Origin: Atrina japonica | Lineage: Eukaryota; Mollusca; Bivalvia; Pterioida; Pinnidae | DNA length: 64,000 nt | NCBI GenBank assembly: GCA_030159075.1 | Contig: BROG01000639.1 | Coordinates: 366,706 to 430,705, forward strand | Direction of reading: 5' to 3' | Shown here: one piece after another, positions 38,001 through 64,000 of the stretch | Numbering within the stretch: the first letter of the stretch is position 1 | Layout: each line of letters opens with the position of its first letter | The notes under the pieces: model-generated | What the model saw: only the letters and a program-made list of their open reading frames with translations | Database searches by the model: none | What the model was told of the DNA's origin: nothing | Made by a program: the position numbers and the translations under genes

Positions 38001-38460
38001 ATGAAATAACGACGAAGACCATGTCTGCTTTTTAACATAAAAATAACCACCGGAAGTTATCTAAACACGGAACATTACGGAACGGAATCGGACAAGACAC
38101 GGAATATTTCCGGTCGACTATATTCGTTCAAAAACGTAATTTTAAAAATAAAAAAAATCGGGGCGGGCGGGGATGAGAATCTAGGATTTTTTTTATTATG
38201 GCCTTACCTAGATACACACACTCTGGAAACAAATGTGTGTATAACCAATATTCTATACAGTTGTAATGAGGTCAATAAAAGGATACAATATATCCTGCTG
38301 GCCACCATTCCTCTGGGAGATGTGGCACTAATGTTGTAAAATATACAAAGGAAAAGTAGATCACAGCAAACCAGGCAACACATTGAAGTGGATGGGGTGG
38401 AAGTGTCCAGCCATTAGTTCTGCTGATCTGGCGATACCTTTGTCTATCATGCGGAGGCAT
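18113..38460 (-). CDS. ZDHHC1: DHHC palmitoyltransferase, ZDHHC1/ZDHHC11 type, complete
   Basis: S-acyltransferase that adds palmitate to cytosolic cysteines of membrane-associated proteins; vertebrate relatives act at endomembranes and have been linked to STING signalling. Twelve coding exons join in phase (38460-38287, 36023-35851, 32215-32114, 31240-31116, 29790-29776, 28886-28866, 28261-28136, 23787-23684, 23081-23014, 21629-21497, 19611-19482, 18741-18113) for exactly 1800 nt, 599 residues plus stop. Membrane spans lie near residues 24-45, 52-74, 152-175 and 215-243. The cysteine-rich domain runs from about 108 to 150, with [13 protein letters not shown] at 134-137 (catalytic Cys137) and [10 protein letters not shown]. 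The early segment [20 protein letters not shown] is diagnostic of the ZDHHC1/11 subgroup. The usual TTxE is STYD (251-254). The tail of about 350 residues is long, polar and Ser/Pro-rich with two basic clusters (near 363-373 and 482-492). Vertebrates have two paralogues; I use the ZDHHC1 symbol for the pre-duplication type. Confidence 0.93.
19482..19611 (-). CDS. ZDHHC1: ZDHHC1-like exon, basic tail segment
   Basis: Residues 348-390 with the basic cluster [12 protein letters not shown]. Its acceptor gttaatag lies immediately beside the 41-bp minisatellite. Confidence 0.85.
19630..21195 (+). repeat. 41-bp minisatellite, about 38 units, in ZDHHC intron
   Basis: Unit: gatcatgtacactggtgtct then aacaatataaacagaagagct. 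The left part mixes tatactgg and tacactgg variants; the right part is more uniform, with several units shortened to aacagtagagct. It fills most of the intron between exons 21497 and 19611. Confidence 0.98.
21497..21629 (-). CDS. ZDHHC1: ZDHHC1-like exon, acidic tail segment
   Basis: Residues 304-347: [20 protein letters not shown], then ETPPPLTSP and an Asn run. Phase fits both neighbours. Confidence 0.85.
21634..21927 (+). repeat. 57-59-bp tandem array, five units
   Basis: Repeats of gtcaaaatttacaattataa followed by tcacttatcgtcattata, beginning four bases past the exon at 21497-21629. Confidence 0.9.
21965..21991 (+). repeat. poly(A) tract
   Basis: 27 consecutive A residues on the plus strand. 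Confidence 0.97.
22899..22997 (+). repeat. (TA)n(TCTA)n(TA)n microsatellite
   Basis: Alternating TA, then about ten TCTA units, then TA again. It ends next to the donor of the exon at 23014-23081. Confidence 0.97.
23014..23081 (-). CDS. ZDHHC1: ZDHHC1-like exon, tail
   Basis: Residues 281-302, [18 protein letters not shown] onward. The donor site lies only about 16 nt from a TCTA/TA microsatellite. Confidence 0.85.
23302..23545 (+). repeat. dispersed repeat, copy 1 of 2
   Basis: Shares ordered words (gcggataatt-type start, taagaattcttg, tacaggactgctca, acatttacagta) with 30834-31065. Internally it duplicates a roughly 80-bp segment. Confidence 0.6.
23684..23787 (-). CDS. ZDHHC1: ZDHHC1-like exon with TTxE-equivalent
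   Basis: Encodes [18 protein letters not shown], matching the family KLTTYEYIVQ segment, then a serine-rich stretch ending GKKR. Ends in phase 0. Confidence 0.92.
24261..24712 (+). repeat. 72-bp minisatellite, about 6.3 units
   Basis: Units start at 24261, 24333, 24405, 24477, 24549, 24621 and 24693 (partial), each tggtcacatgtcatgtgaac, then ggaataaaaagctgttaaca. Two alternating variants (aaacagatag and gacagatggg) suggest unequal exchange. Confidence 0.97.
24848..27524 (+). mobile_element. partial copy A of a 1.3-kb dispersed repeat, interrupted by a transposon
   Basis: Matches 49519-51725 in order, starting tcaaactacttctatctaac, through aaataaaacgtgagcattta, to a shared end near gaaaggcagaa. 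After removing the insertion at 25736-27071 it is about 1.34 kb. It lies in the ZDHHC intron between exons 28136 and 23787. Confidence 0.88.
25736..27071 (+). mobile_element. 1.34-kb CAGGG-ended non-autonomous DNA transposon
   Basis: Ends are CAGGGCTCAACA and TGTTGAGCCCTG, with subterminal repeats of actggtc and gtctagt. A perfect 5-bp duplication TATGC flanks it (25731-25735 and 27072-27076). Copy B of the host repeat lacks it. No transposase frame was seen. The ends are hAT-like. Confidence 0.88.
28136..28261 (-). CDS. ZDHHC1: ZDHHC1-like exon, fourth membrane span
   Basis: Residues 205-245: [12 protein letters not shown], then a long hydrophobic run ending [11 protein letters not shown], aligned with the vertebrate LLGHLLCFHIYL. 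Confidence 0.92.
28745..28832 (+). repeat. about 39-bp tandem triplicate
   Basis: Three units of ttatcacagtgagaactatg followed by acttttaacta. Confidence 0.85.
28866..28886 (-). CDS. ZDHHC1: ZDHHC1-like micro-exon, 21 nt
   Basis: Flanked by ttattatag and gtaaga. Phase 1 on both sides, encoding NSSVSKA in the same luminal loop. A possible cassette exon. Confidence 0.65.
29776..29790 (-). CDS. ZDHHC1: ZDHHC1-like micro-exon, 15 nt
   Basis: Flanked by ttatttcag and gtaagt. It is phase 1 on both sides and inserts five residues (E-YHAP region) into the luminal loop between spans 3 and 4, so it could be skipped without frameshift. Confidence 0.65.
30834..31065 (+). repeat. dispersed repeat, copy 2 of 2
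   Basis: Diverged partner of 23302-23545, with ggataattgacactaaatat, tacaggactactca and catttacagtat in the same order. Confidence 0.55.
31116..31240 (-). CDS. ZDHHC1: ZDHHC1-like exon, third membrane span
   Basis: Residues 151-191. Begins [18 protein letters not shown], directly after NYR as in the family, and ends KILYPYI. Confidence 0.92.
32114..32215 (-). CDS. ZDHHC1: ZDHHC1-like exon carrying the DHHC motif
   Basis: Residues 117-149: KHCSACNKC, then [17 protein letters not shown]. All zinc ligands and the catalytic cysteine are present. Confidence 0.96.
32820..33092 (+). repeat. degenerate tandem array, about 25-30-bp unit
   Basis: Repeated agttgtcctacaaaactgac words with strong drift, in the ZDHHC intron between exons 35851 and 32215. 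Confidence 0.75.
33464..33703 (+). mobile_element. 240-bp fold-back element
   Basis: The two halves are imperfect inverted copies: TAGACCCTTTTAAAATAACT at the left, AGTTATTTTAAAAAGGTCTA at the right, and inner arms ggcattaagaagttt and aaacttcttaatgcc. Flanked by TA on both sides, compatible with a TA-target MITE. Confidence 0.85.
33919..34137 (+). mobile_element. 219-bp MITE of the CAGGG-ended family
   Basis: Starts CAGGTTCAATATTAAGG and ends GTTGACCCCTG, with many internal gacaagt words. Near-match 5-bp duplication aagta/aggta. Confidence 0.82.
34939..35520 (+). repeat. about 34-bp tandem array split by an inserted element
   Basis: Units of gatgctacattggtaaactt followed by gacttaattttga occur at 34939-34982 and again from 35349 to 35520. 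Confidence 0.85.
34983..35348 (+). mobile_element. 366-bp element nested in the 34-bp array
   Basis: Ends CGGGGGCTGAAAATT and AATTTTCAGCCCCTG are inverted. GATGCT occurs on both sides (34977-34982, 35349-35354); because the host is a tandem array, a 5- or 6-bp duplication are both possible. Confidence 0.85.
35851..36023 (-). CDS. ZDHHC1: ZDHHC1-like exon, second span and start of Cys-rich domain
   Basis: Residues 59-116. It contains the second membrane span, the INPADPAV segment (DPADANV-type in vertebrates), and [15 protein letters not shown], the first zinc-binding cysteines. Confidence 0.92.
36802..38203 (+). mobile_element. 1.4-kb PIF/Harbinger-like non-autonomous transposon
   Basis: Inverted ends of about 33 bp begin GGCCATAATAAAAAAA and continue to TAGATTCTCATCC, differing at about three positions. 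A perfect 3-bp duplication TTA flanks it (36799-36801, 38204-38206). It holds an internal hairpin (37909-38001). No transposase was recognised. It sits in the first coding intron of the ZDHHC gene. Confidence 0.9.
37909..38001. repeat. perfect-arm hairpin inside the Harbinger-like element
   Basis: Left arm gaaaatctaagacgtt plus gattggttgat is repeated inverted as atcaaccaatc plus aacgtcttagattttc, with a short AT-rich loop. Confidence 0.85.
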
Positions 38461-38474
38461 ACTTATGATACACG
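38287..38474 (-). CDS. ZDHHC1: ZDHHC1-like exon with start codon
   Basis: The ATG at 38460-38458 follows 14 nt of UTR after a tttcag acceptor. It encodes residues 1-58: a cytosolic N-terminus, the first membrane span and the luminal turn with EEWWPAGYI. Ends in phase 0. Confidence 0.9.
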
Positions 38475-39447
38475 CTGAAACAGAGGAAATAAATGCATTA
38501 CAGGTTGTTTTACATCCAAGAGAACATTTTAAACAAGAACTTAATTCTGGACCCAGCAACAGAAACAGAATAACTAGATATAGACGCTTCACATGCTACA
38601 ATTTTCAGTAGAAGTGTTACAGCCAAATGGGATTATAACCTGTAGATCAAGTGGCATGGATACTGCACATTATTCGCCTACGGTATTTTGATCTTATGCC
38701 GATGACTTCTAATATCCTATTCAAATCTATAATAACGATAAGACATTTACACAATTTTTATGTTTAAAACTAGGTTTATGATTAAAATGAATGTGAATTT
38801 CAATTACAAAAATATATAAACATCCAGTCAGGTCCAGTGGAGTTGCCTATCCAATGGAGTTGCAGCTCAAATTTCGATAAAGTAGTGAACATGTAGGAGG
38901 GCCCTATCAGTATCATATGCCTATTGCCCTGTGTCTACGACTTGTGTCTATGCATTAGTATGATCCTAAGGCTAATCCTATGTAATATGTATCCCAACAA
39001 GTCTTATCTGGGCAATATGTTTTTATTTGTAGTATAGCAGTATTACCCAGAAAACAAATTGCCTAAGTCAGACTTGTCGACCAAAATCATATGGCATATG
39101 TGTGATATTGATAGGGCTATGCTTTCTCAACAGACTACTGAATACATTACATTATACATCTCAGCGTAACCACGATTCAATTTAATTTTCCCGTGATAAT
39201 TTTCAAGGGGGCGCATGATTATCAACTGTATAGTCTAATTATAAACAATCAAACATAGGGCTAACCTGGCTACTGTACAACATAATCTACTAGGCCTACT
39301 CCACTCTGTAGTATAGTCTATTTTTCATGAACCATGTTGATGTTTTTTCAACAACAAACTGTGTTTCAGTGAAGCGTTATTCATTAAATGCATACTGTTT
39401 GGCAATAGATGTATTCTCATTCTATCAATAGATAATCATATAAATAC

Positions 39448-39545
39448 CTGTTCAATCGCAGCAAAAAACGGAATTTAACTTCTTCATTTCAGAAGTTAGA
39501 TCGTTATTTTGGAAATCGAGTCGGCCATCACGACTCCAAGGCAAT
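39448..39545 (-). other. candidate 5' UTR exon and promoter area of the ZDHHC gene
   Basis: On the minus strand a GAACAG/gtattt donor ends a more CpG-containing stretch. Joined to the exon at 38474 it gives an in-frame TGA before the proposed ATG, consistent with that start. It also holds two short upstream ORFs. The upper boundary is a guess. Confidence 0.3.
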
Positions 39546-41980
39546 AATGTCAACTAACGAATTCCTCCGCGCGAGTATCGATTTTTTTTTTTCAAATAAA
39601 TGACTCAGTCAACAATGATTTTAAAAATGGAGTAATAAGCAAAACTTTTGTTTACTATAAGGTCCAAATACGACAAACAAATATGTTTTACAAACATTCA
39701 AGCGATATCATATAAAGCACTATATTTTGAAATTGAAAAGGGAGGTAATAAGGTATAGCTAATGAAAGTGCTAGGTCCGTGAGCTGAAAAAAATGTGTCC
39801 AGTACCTTTAAAGAATCTGTTGTAAAGAGAAGAAAAAAAATACAAAATTAAACAACACTAACTGAAATAAGACAAAATTGATTTATATCTAATATTTGAT
39901 TTAGATTCTATATAGGTCTATAATAATAAATTTATCTAATCTAGAGTATATTTACAAAGACTTGCCAAAAATGTAGACATGATTTTTTACTATAAAGATG
40001 TACTTTTTATATTTCATGTAAAACCACATTTATTCAAAAAATATTGTGAAGCTATTTATTATTGCATTTCAATGGAATTTTCACTGTTAAAGAATTAAAT
40101 AGTTTATATATATCTATCTATCTATATTTGATTTCAATTTTCTGAATTAGAAATTTAAAGATTTATTTATTCAAACAAAAAGTTTATAATTTTTGTGATT
40201 GAAATTCCCTATATGGGCAAGTAAAATTTTAATATCTAATTTTAGTTTTTTTTTAAATTGTCAAATCTTTGAAACTGAAATTTAGAAAATTATATCCAAA
40301 TATGCATCCAATGAAACTTGGCAACATTTTCTGTTTAATGATGAATTCTATTGAAAAAGAGGTATGTACCCCCTCCCCTAAGAATAAAAATAATTATAAA
40401 ACCAAACAACTGACAAAAAAAAAATGAAAAAAAAAATAGATATTTAATTATATACAAACATATAATTTCAGTTCAATAAATATTCAAAATATTGTCTATT
40501 CAACTTCTGAATTTTTAAATGACCATAAATGTGATTTATAGAATATATTAATGAAAATATCTCTATCAATACATGTACATGTATTCTGTCTCATCGTTAG
40601 TCAGTCAGTTATCTCCAATGTTAGCAGGTATCGATTGTGACGTAATGTCTTTCACGAGAAAACAACGTCGTTTTCACACAAACAAATGGCGTCATAATTG
40701 ATAAGTTTTCACATTTTACGCACAAACAAATTACATCACAATTGATACCTGCTACGAGGGGTGGTATCTCTGGATAATGAAAATACCTAATATTTTTTTA
40801 AATTTACAAGATAGTTCCTTAAATATCTTTTGTTTAATAAAAAATGTATGATAAAGGTGCAAGTTTAAAGTTAAATGTTGTAAACTTTATTTTCCTGTTT
40901 TTGGTAATTAATTGAAGATTTGAGTTGGAGTAGCCTATATTGAATTTTATAAACAATTTTAGTAACCAAGAAGTGACATTTTCCTTGTTAATACATGGGT
41001 TTATGTAGTAAGCATATACCGATAAGCAACTCACATATTTTAACAACCATTGTGCATTTTAAACTGGAGATGCAGTTCTTCAGAATCGGCCAATTACACA
41101 CTGCCTAGAGGCCAATATTCATACCGAACTCATGAATGTCAATATGAATTAACATTTTTTTTATATCTGCAGTTAAAAATCCAGTGTTTTTTATGGAAAC
41201 ACTAGCATAACTGAGTCAAACTTATGTTCTTTAATAGTAGGATCACACATAAAATGGATATATGCATGTTATGAGGTTTTCGACTTTCATCAATTTTCAC
41301 TTAATCATAAGGTCTGGAACTTAACAGCGGTAATTTTTTATTTAATTTCAAAATGATTTGGCATATAAGGCACCTGTTTTGTCTGTTTAACTCCTTTTAC
41401 AGTATTCAAGTGGTTTGCACTGGTGAAAAAATAAAACTCCATGCAATATCAATTTTCACTTCATTGTTTGGTCATAAACTGATTGTATTTGCTAACAAAT
41501 GCCAATAAAATTATGTGGTAAAGGGTTTCAGAAATTGTGACTGGATCTTGGGGATCTGGATCTGCCCCTTGCATGTGTCAACAGAGACTTGTTATTGGAA
41601 AAAAATTAAATAAAACTCAGGCTATCATGACCTACCAAATCAGCAAAATTCAGCATTATAGAAAATATATGGATGATATTAAAATCAAACTACATGTATA
41701 CACAATCAATTACACCGCTTCAAAGACATGGTTGCAGTCGAGTGATGGATTTCAATCAAAACGTGAAATGGTTTGTTTACATTTCACAAGCCCAAAAAAC
41801 GTCAACTACAAAACGTTGGGTAGGGCCTAATGAACCAACTTAAGTAGGAAAATGAATTCTTCTGTAATTCATCAGACAATTGGCGAATATTTTTTTTATT
41901 ACATTTTTCCAGTTTTAGAGGTCATACTCTCCACAAGGAGAGAAGAAATAAGTCGAGCTCTCTTGGTGCATTCCCAAGAA

Positions 41981-42882
41981 TGACCCTTTCCATGAAAGTG
42001 AAGCTGTTTGACCCATTACATAGAAGTGAAGCCGTTCGACCCATTACATAAAAGTGAAGCCGTTTGACCCATTACATAAAAGTGAAGCCATTTGACCCTC
42101 TACATAAAAGTGAAGCTGTTTGACCCATTATATAAAAGTGAAGCTGTTTGACCCTTACATAAAAGTGAAGCCATTTGACCCTTACATAAAAGTGAAGCTG
42201 TTTGACCCTTTACATTAAAGTGAAGCTGTTTGACCCATTACATTAAAGTGAAGCCGTTTGACCCTTTACATAAAAGTGAAGCCGTTTGACCCTTTACATA
42301 AAAGTGAAGCCATTTGACCCTTTACATAAAAGTGAAGCTGTTTGACCCTTACATGAAAGTGAAGCCGTTTGACCCATTATATTAAAGTGAAGCCGTTTGA
42401 TCCTTTACATAAAAGTGAAGCTGTTTGACCCTTACATTAAAGTGAAGCCATTTGACCCTTACATTAAAGTGAAGCTGTTTGACCCTTACATAAAAGTGAA
42501 GCTGTTTGACCCATTACATTAAAGTGAAGCCATTTGACCCTTTTCATAAAAGTGAAGCCTTTTGACCCTCTACATAAAAGTGAAGCCATTTGACCCTTTA
42601 CATAAAAGTGAAGCTGTTTGACCCTTTACATTAAAGTGAAGCTGTTTGACCTTACATAAAAGTGAAGCCGTTTGACCCTTTGCATAAAAGTGAAGCTGTT
42701 TGACCCTTACATTAAAGTGAGTGAAGCTGTTTGACCCATTACATTAAATTGAAGCCGTTTGACCCTCTACATAAAAGTGAAGTCGTTTGACCCTCTACAT
42801 AAAAGTGAAGCCGTTTGACCCTTTACATGAAAATGAAGCTGTCTGACAATTTACATAAAAGTGAAGCTGTTTGACCGCTTAC
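41981..42882 (+). repeat. 28-bp minisatellite, about 32 units
   Basis: Unit gtgaagctgtttgacccatt followed by acataaaa, alternating gaagctg, gaagccg and gaagcca. Some units lose one or two bases (cccttac). Confidence 0.97.
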
Positions 42883-44832
42883 AATGTGACTCATTTAGTG
42901 AAATGAAAAAACCTCCTTTTAGCTATCACTATGACTTACTTAAAATAGTAATTACTCTTTAGCTTGTGATTACAAAATTCATGTACAGGATATATGCAGC
43001 TGCAAGGACAACACGGACAAAGTATAGATTAGGACAAATAAAATCTTCAAGTCCTTGTAGAAGAAATATAGACTCCACTGGGTGTGAAATGTCATAAACT
43101 GACTGTAGGATGAATGTGTAACAAAGGCAAATGACTCTGGAAAAGAAAAATCCATCAACACAAAATGTGTACTTAATACCAAGTATGATTAGCTTATAGG
43201 CAAATACAACTCAATCCTAAAGTCCACCTGAATCCAGTGGAGAACTAATAAAAACAGAGCATCTTGCAACTTGAATGTTATCAAGTTTAGGCCTAATACC
43301 AGGTAGTAAACTAAATCTGGACCAGAGATGATCTAATGATGACTGGTGATGCAAATATAAGAAACGACTTACTAATTTTCCATCAAAATTTTATTTATCT
43401 GATTCATCTTTCTGTCACAAGTTTTCTCCTTTTCATTTAAAAAATTGTTATAATATTAGTTTTTACTAGTCCATAAACAAAACTACATATATAACTCACA
43501 GAATTATAAATGTATTTGAGGCAGAGAATGAGATCAATCTTAATGGTCAAATGTATCATATTTTGTTAAACATTATCAAAATTTCTTATAAGGATTGATA
43601 CAACAGATTCAGTGGCATTTGAGCATTAGTTTTGTGCATTATCTAATTATATATACCCCATAATCGTAAAAGCTATTTTGTAAAACACATTTTGAATGTT
43701 GCTCAAGCTGTGCAAAAGTCATCGCGAATAATAAATACATTTTAATAGTTTAAATATCAGTATAAAATAGATTGTCCAAACCTGATGAAAACAAGTTGGA
43801 CTAAAGCAGTAACATTTCGATGTCACAAAAAAGGGGGAGATAACACATGATGTGCAGCAGAGGTTCACATCATTATGAAAAACTTCAAAAACACTTGTTT
43901 ACAGTTCCTTTTTGGTATCTTTCAACCAGTTAATGATTTAACCAAAATGAAAAACAAATTGACAATCCCCTTATATAGTCTATCAAGGTAAATTTAAATG
44001 TTTACAAACATATGTCTACATTAAACCATAACAGGGTGACAGATATCTTGTCAGAAACACAAATATTAGAGGTACAGTATTATATGGAGTCATGTTTTAC
44101 CTATGTATTCCTATTTTTGAAAAATAGACCATGTACTTTTGATTTTTGACGGAACCCGGATTTCCCACTTTACCTTGGTAGACCTGTAGAGCCTTTAGAA
44201 TCAATAACAACAAAATTTCATTAGTGATTTTACTGTAGTAATATGAAAAGAAATAATGTAATCAGGGTTTGTAAGCCTTATACACTGATAATGCTAATTA
44301 GAAATGCATTCCAGCATACAACCTGAATCAATATGAAATCAGGTTCACTGGCAAAGCAGTAAAATGTATTGTGTTTACATCTGATGTATGATTATATTCA
44401 ACTTTTAAAATTTAAGGAACTTCCTACATTTAAGATAAGAATTCTGAGAAGGGTTCAACCTAACACCTCCCACTTGCAAATCTATTGTTCTTTTTCAAAT
44501 GGTATTATTCTTTTCAGACTTCGGACTATGTATACATACCAACATGGTACAGTCATGCTAACCTATTGGGTTAGAAATTTTTTAAAAATCATTTAGAATA
44601 TGTTACATTTGTATAATGAATTTTAAATCGTATTTACAATGATGCATCTCTTACAAAAAATGTTTCGCATTAAATTTCATCAAAAACTGATCAGAATTTC
44701 GGCCACTTATAAATAAAAATTATGGTGTTAAGTCACCCGAGTGACTCGGATGACCTAAAAACTGGCAGTATAATGATGTCTACAATTAAGCACCTTTTAC
44801 AAAAAATGGTTCACATCAAACATACAGTATAT

Positions 44833-44838
44833 TTTATT
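44833..44838 (-). terminator. candidate poly(A) signal for TRIP13
   Basis: AATAAA on the minus strand, about 290 nt after the TRIP13 stop. Not unique in this AT-rich region. Confidence 0.3.
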
Positions 44839-45125
44839 CAAAAACAGATCTGAATTTCAGCTACTTATGAATAAAAACAATGGCAGAATAATGATGTCTC
44901 TGCTCCCTTGATTATATAAATAATGGAGAATATTTTCATACAAAGAAATCTGTTAATTTCCTGAGTATGTTTGTCAATTCTCATTCACCAAGACTACAAC
45001 TTCAGTATCAACTGATTCTCATTCAGTCTTTCTCAAGGTGTTCACTAGCACTAAAACGGTTTCAATGATGAATGCATCACATATATAAACTTGATTATCT
45101 GGATACATAGGGATGAATACATTCA

Positions 45126-62973
<17,848 letters not shown>

Positions 62974-63155
62974 GTCAATGAAAACGTTTTCTGTCGCCGT
63001 TTAAAGTCACTTAAATTTTTCAGTTGAACAAATTACTTGGAATTTTCTTAGTGGTTGTTAATTCTAAATACTTCATTTTATCATTTTCTTTGTACGATAA
63101 ACCGCTTTTGTATAACTTCTTCCTCTATGCTTTTCAAAACTTCAGAATATTAAAT
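62974..63155. promoter_or_regulatory. putative bidirectional promoter, TRIP13 and small membrane protein gene
   Basis: 182 bp separate the two divergent start codons. No TATA box stands out. Inferred from gene layout. Confidence 0.5.
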
Positions 63156-63524
63156 ATGGCGCCATTAGAGCTACTCGTCTGCTACCGGAAATTGACAGTC
63201 GTTTATGGGTTAGCACTATTGTCGTGTCTCGACCTGTTTGGACTCCTAAATTCACGATGGCAACAGGAGTAAACTTTTTTTTTATTTTCCCTTTGTGTTT
63301 TTCTATTTCTCAATACAATTTTCACTATTAAACAGTATTTTTAATTTCCATTTTTTCTAAGTTATTTCAGTAACCCTACTGATGAGTGTTTCTCCAAGAA
63401 ACGAAGATTTTTAAATGTCTCTTTTGAATGTGTGTAAATACAGTTAGTCATAATGGGTTCACAAATCTCTCTTTCTATTTTAATTTCCCACAGATATTGG
63501 AAGCAAAAAATTGAAAATGATTAG
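63156..63524 (+). CDS. candidate small single-pass membrane protein, 68 residues, three exons
   Basis: Not recognised. ATG at 63156; exons 63156-63268, 63371-63433 and 63494-63524 join in phase to 207 nt ending TAG. Exon 1 gives MAPLELLVCYRKLTVVYGLA and a hydrophobic segment through about residue 31, then NSRWQQ; exon 2 gives NPTDECFSKKRRFLNVSFEC; exon 3 gives YWKQKIEND. Introns are about 100 and 60 nt with ttatttcag and tttcccacag acceptors. AATAAA follows at 63702. The layout (short N-terminus, one membrane span, basic polar tail) resembles small mitochondrial inner-membrane or ER proteins, but no family is assigned. If exon 1 were unspliced it would stop at 63272. Short introns and the composition shift near the promoter support reality; confidence is moderate. 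Confidence 0.5.
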
Positions 63525-64000
63525 CAAATACACGATGAAACTGTTAGATATTTAGTTTTATCAAAGTTGATTTAGAAATGACTCTCCTTGAATATCATTG
63601 AAAAACTGGATTTATAGGGGGAAATATAAATTGTATTACTATACTGTATATTAAACAGGAGATGAATATGTACAAAAAATATTAAGAAGGCGGAGGAACA
63701 CAATAAAGAATCATAAGATTAATTTCACCTGCACTTCTTGTACTACGACACATAACTGAACATTAACGCACAAAGTTAATAACACTTTTTTTCTCAGTGA
63801 AAACCAAATCATTTGTCAATAAATAAATCACAGATATCATAGCATTAACCAAAAAAAAAAAGAAAACCTTCTGGAAACAATATACAAATCGGGTTGAAAA
63901 ATTGGGATCAGGTGTCATGGCGGAGTAAGCATCGCCTGTTGAAAGGTGACACCTGTCGTGAGTCCATAATTACATGTACTTATATTTATATATATTACCA
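63525..64000. other. 3' UTR of the small gene and downstream sequence
   Basis: AT-rich. Near 63910-63957 an imperfect inverted pair (aggtgtcatgg and aggtgacacct) may be the edge of another repeat. Nothing else recognised. Confidence 0.4.
63702..63707 (+). terminator. candidate poly(A) signal of the small gene
   Basis: AATAAA 178 nt after the proposed stop at 63524. Confidence 0.4.

Larger units (their letters stand above)
38475..45125. other. gap and 5' intron between the ZDHHC and TRIP13 coding regions
   Basis: AT-rich, with the candidate ZDHHC first exon near 39.5 kb, a 28-bp minisatellite (41981-42882) and otherwise unrecognised sequence. No convincing coding exon was seen on either strand. 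Confidence 0.65.

Noticed and set aside
38475..38592. Upstream extension of the ZDHHC first exon frame
   Set aside because: The extension lies beyond a good acceptor at 38475, is Leu- and Cys-rich without family similarity, and the family N-terminus fits the ATG at 38460.
41537..41830. 97-residue open frame on the plus strand
   Set aside because: No domain, no supporting context, and composition like the surrounding intergenic DNA.

Overview
This window looks like AT-rich nuclear DNA from an invertebrate animal. Genes are split into short exons with GT/AG borders, introns run to about 6 kb, and the sequence is crowded with microsatellites, minisatellites, SINE-like repeats and small DNA transposons. 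The protein sequences and repeat style suggest a lophotrochozoan, most likely a bivalve mollusc, but this is an inference. There are no signs of a bacterial, viral or organellar sequence.

Three conserved genes were reconstructed exon by exon, with phases that agree at every junction. (1) Plus strand, 1131-10004: the last nine coding exons of L-fucose kinase (FCSK/FUK), covering its C-terminal GHMP kinase domain; the N-terminal part lies upstream of the window. (2) Minus strand, 38460 down to 18113: a complete 12-coding-exon ZDHHC1/ZDHHC11-type palmitoyltransferase of 599 residues, with two micro-exons of 15 and 21 nt. (3) Minus strand, 62973 down to 45126: a complete 11-exon TRIP13 (PCH2) AAA+ ATPase of 429 residues with all catalytic motifs. 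A fourth, unrecognised candidate, a 68-residue single-pass membrane protein in three small exons (63156-63524, plus strand), starts 182 bp from the TRIP13 start codon and would share its promoter region.

Layout: FCSK and the ZDHHC gene converge on an 8.1-kb gap (10005-18112). ZDHHC and TRIP13 are tandem on the minus strand with a 6.7-kb gap (38475-45125) holding a 28-bp minisatellite. TRIP13 and the small gene diverge. The genes do not form one pathway: fucose salvage, protein S-acylation, and HORMA-domain remodelling in mitosis and meiosis. Their linkage is notable because, from memory, human FCSK and ZDHHC1 both lie in 16q22 and human ZDHHC11 and TRIP13 both lie in 5p15.33.

The introns and gaps hold most of the novelty: two non-autonomous elements with GGCC ends and 3-bp TAA/TTA target duplications (PIF/Harbinger-like); a group of CAGGG-ended elements with 5-bp target duplications; an element nested in a tandem array; a 240-bp fold-back element; a ~3.1-kb element with 56-bp inverted arms and a second partial copy; 156-bp repeats; tRNA-headed SINEs; and minisatellites with 28-, 35-, 41-, 57-, 58- and 72-bp units.
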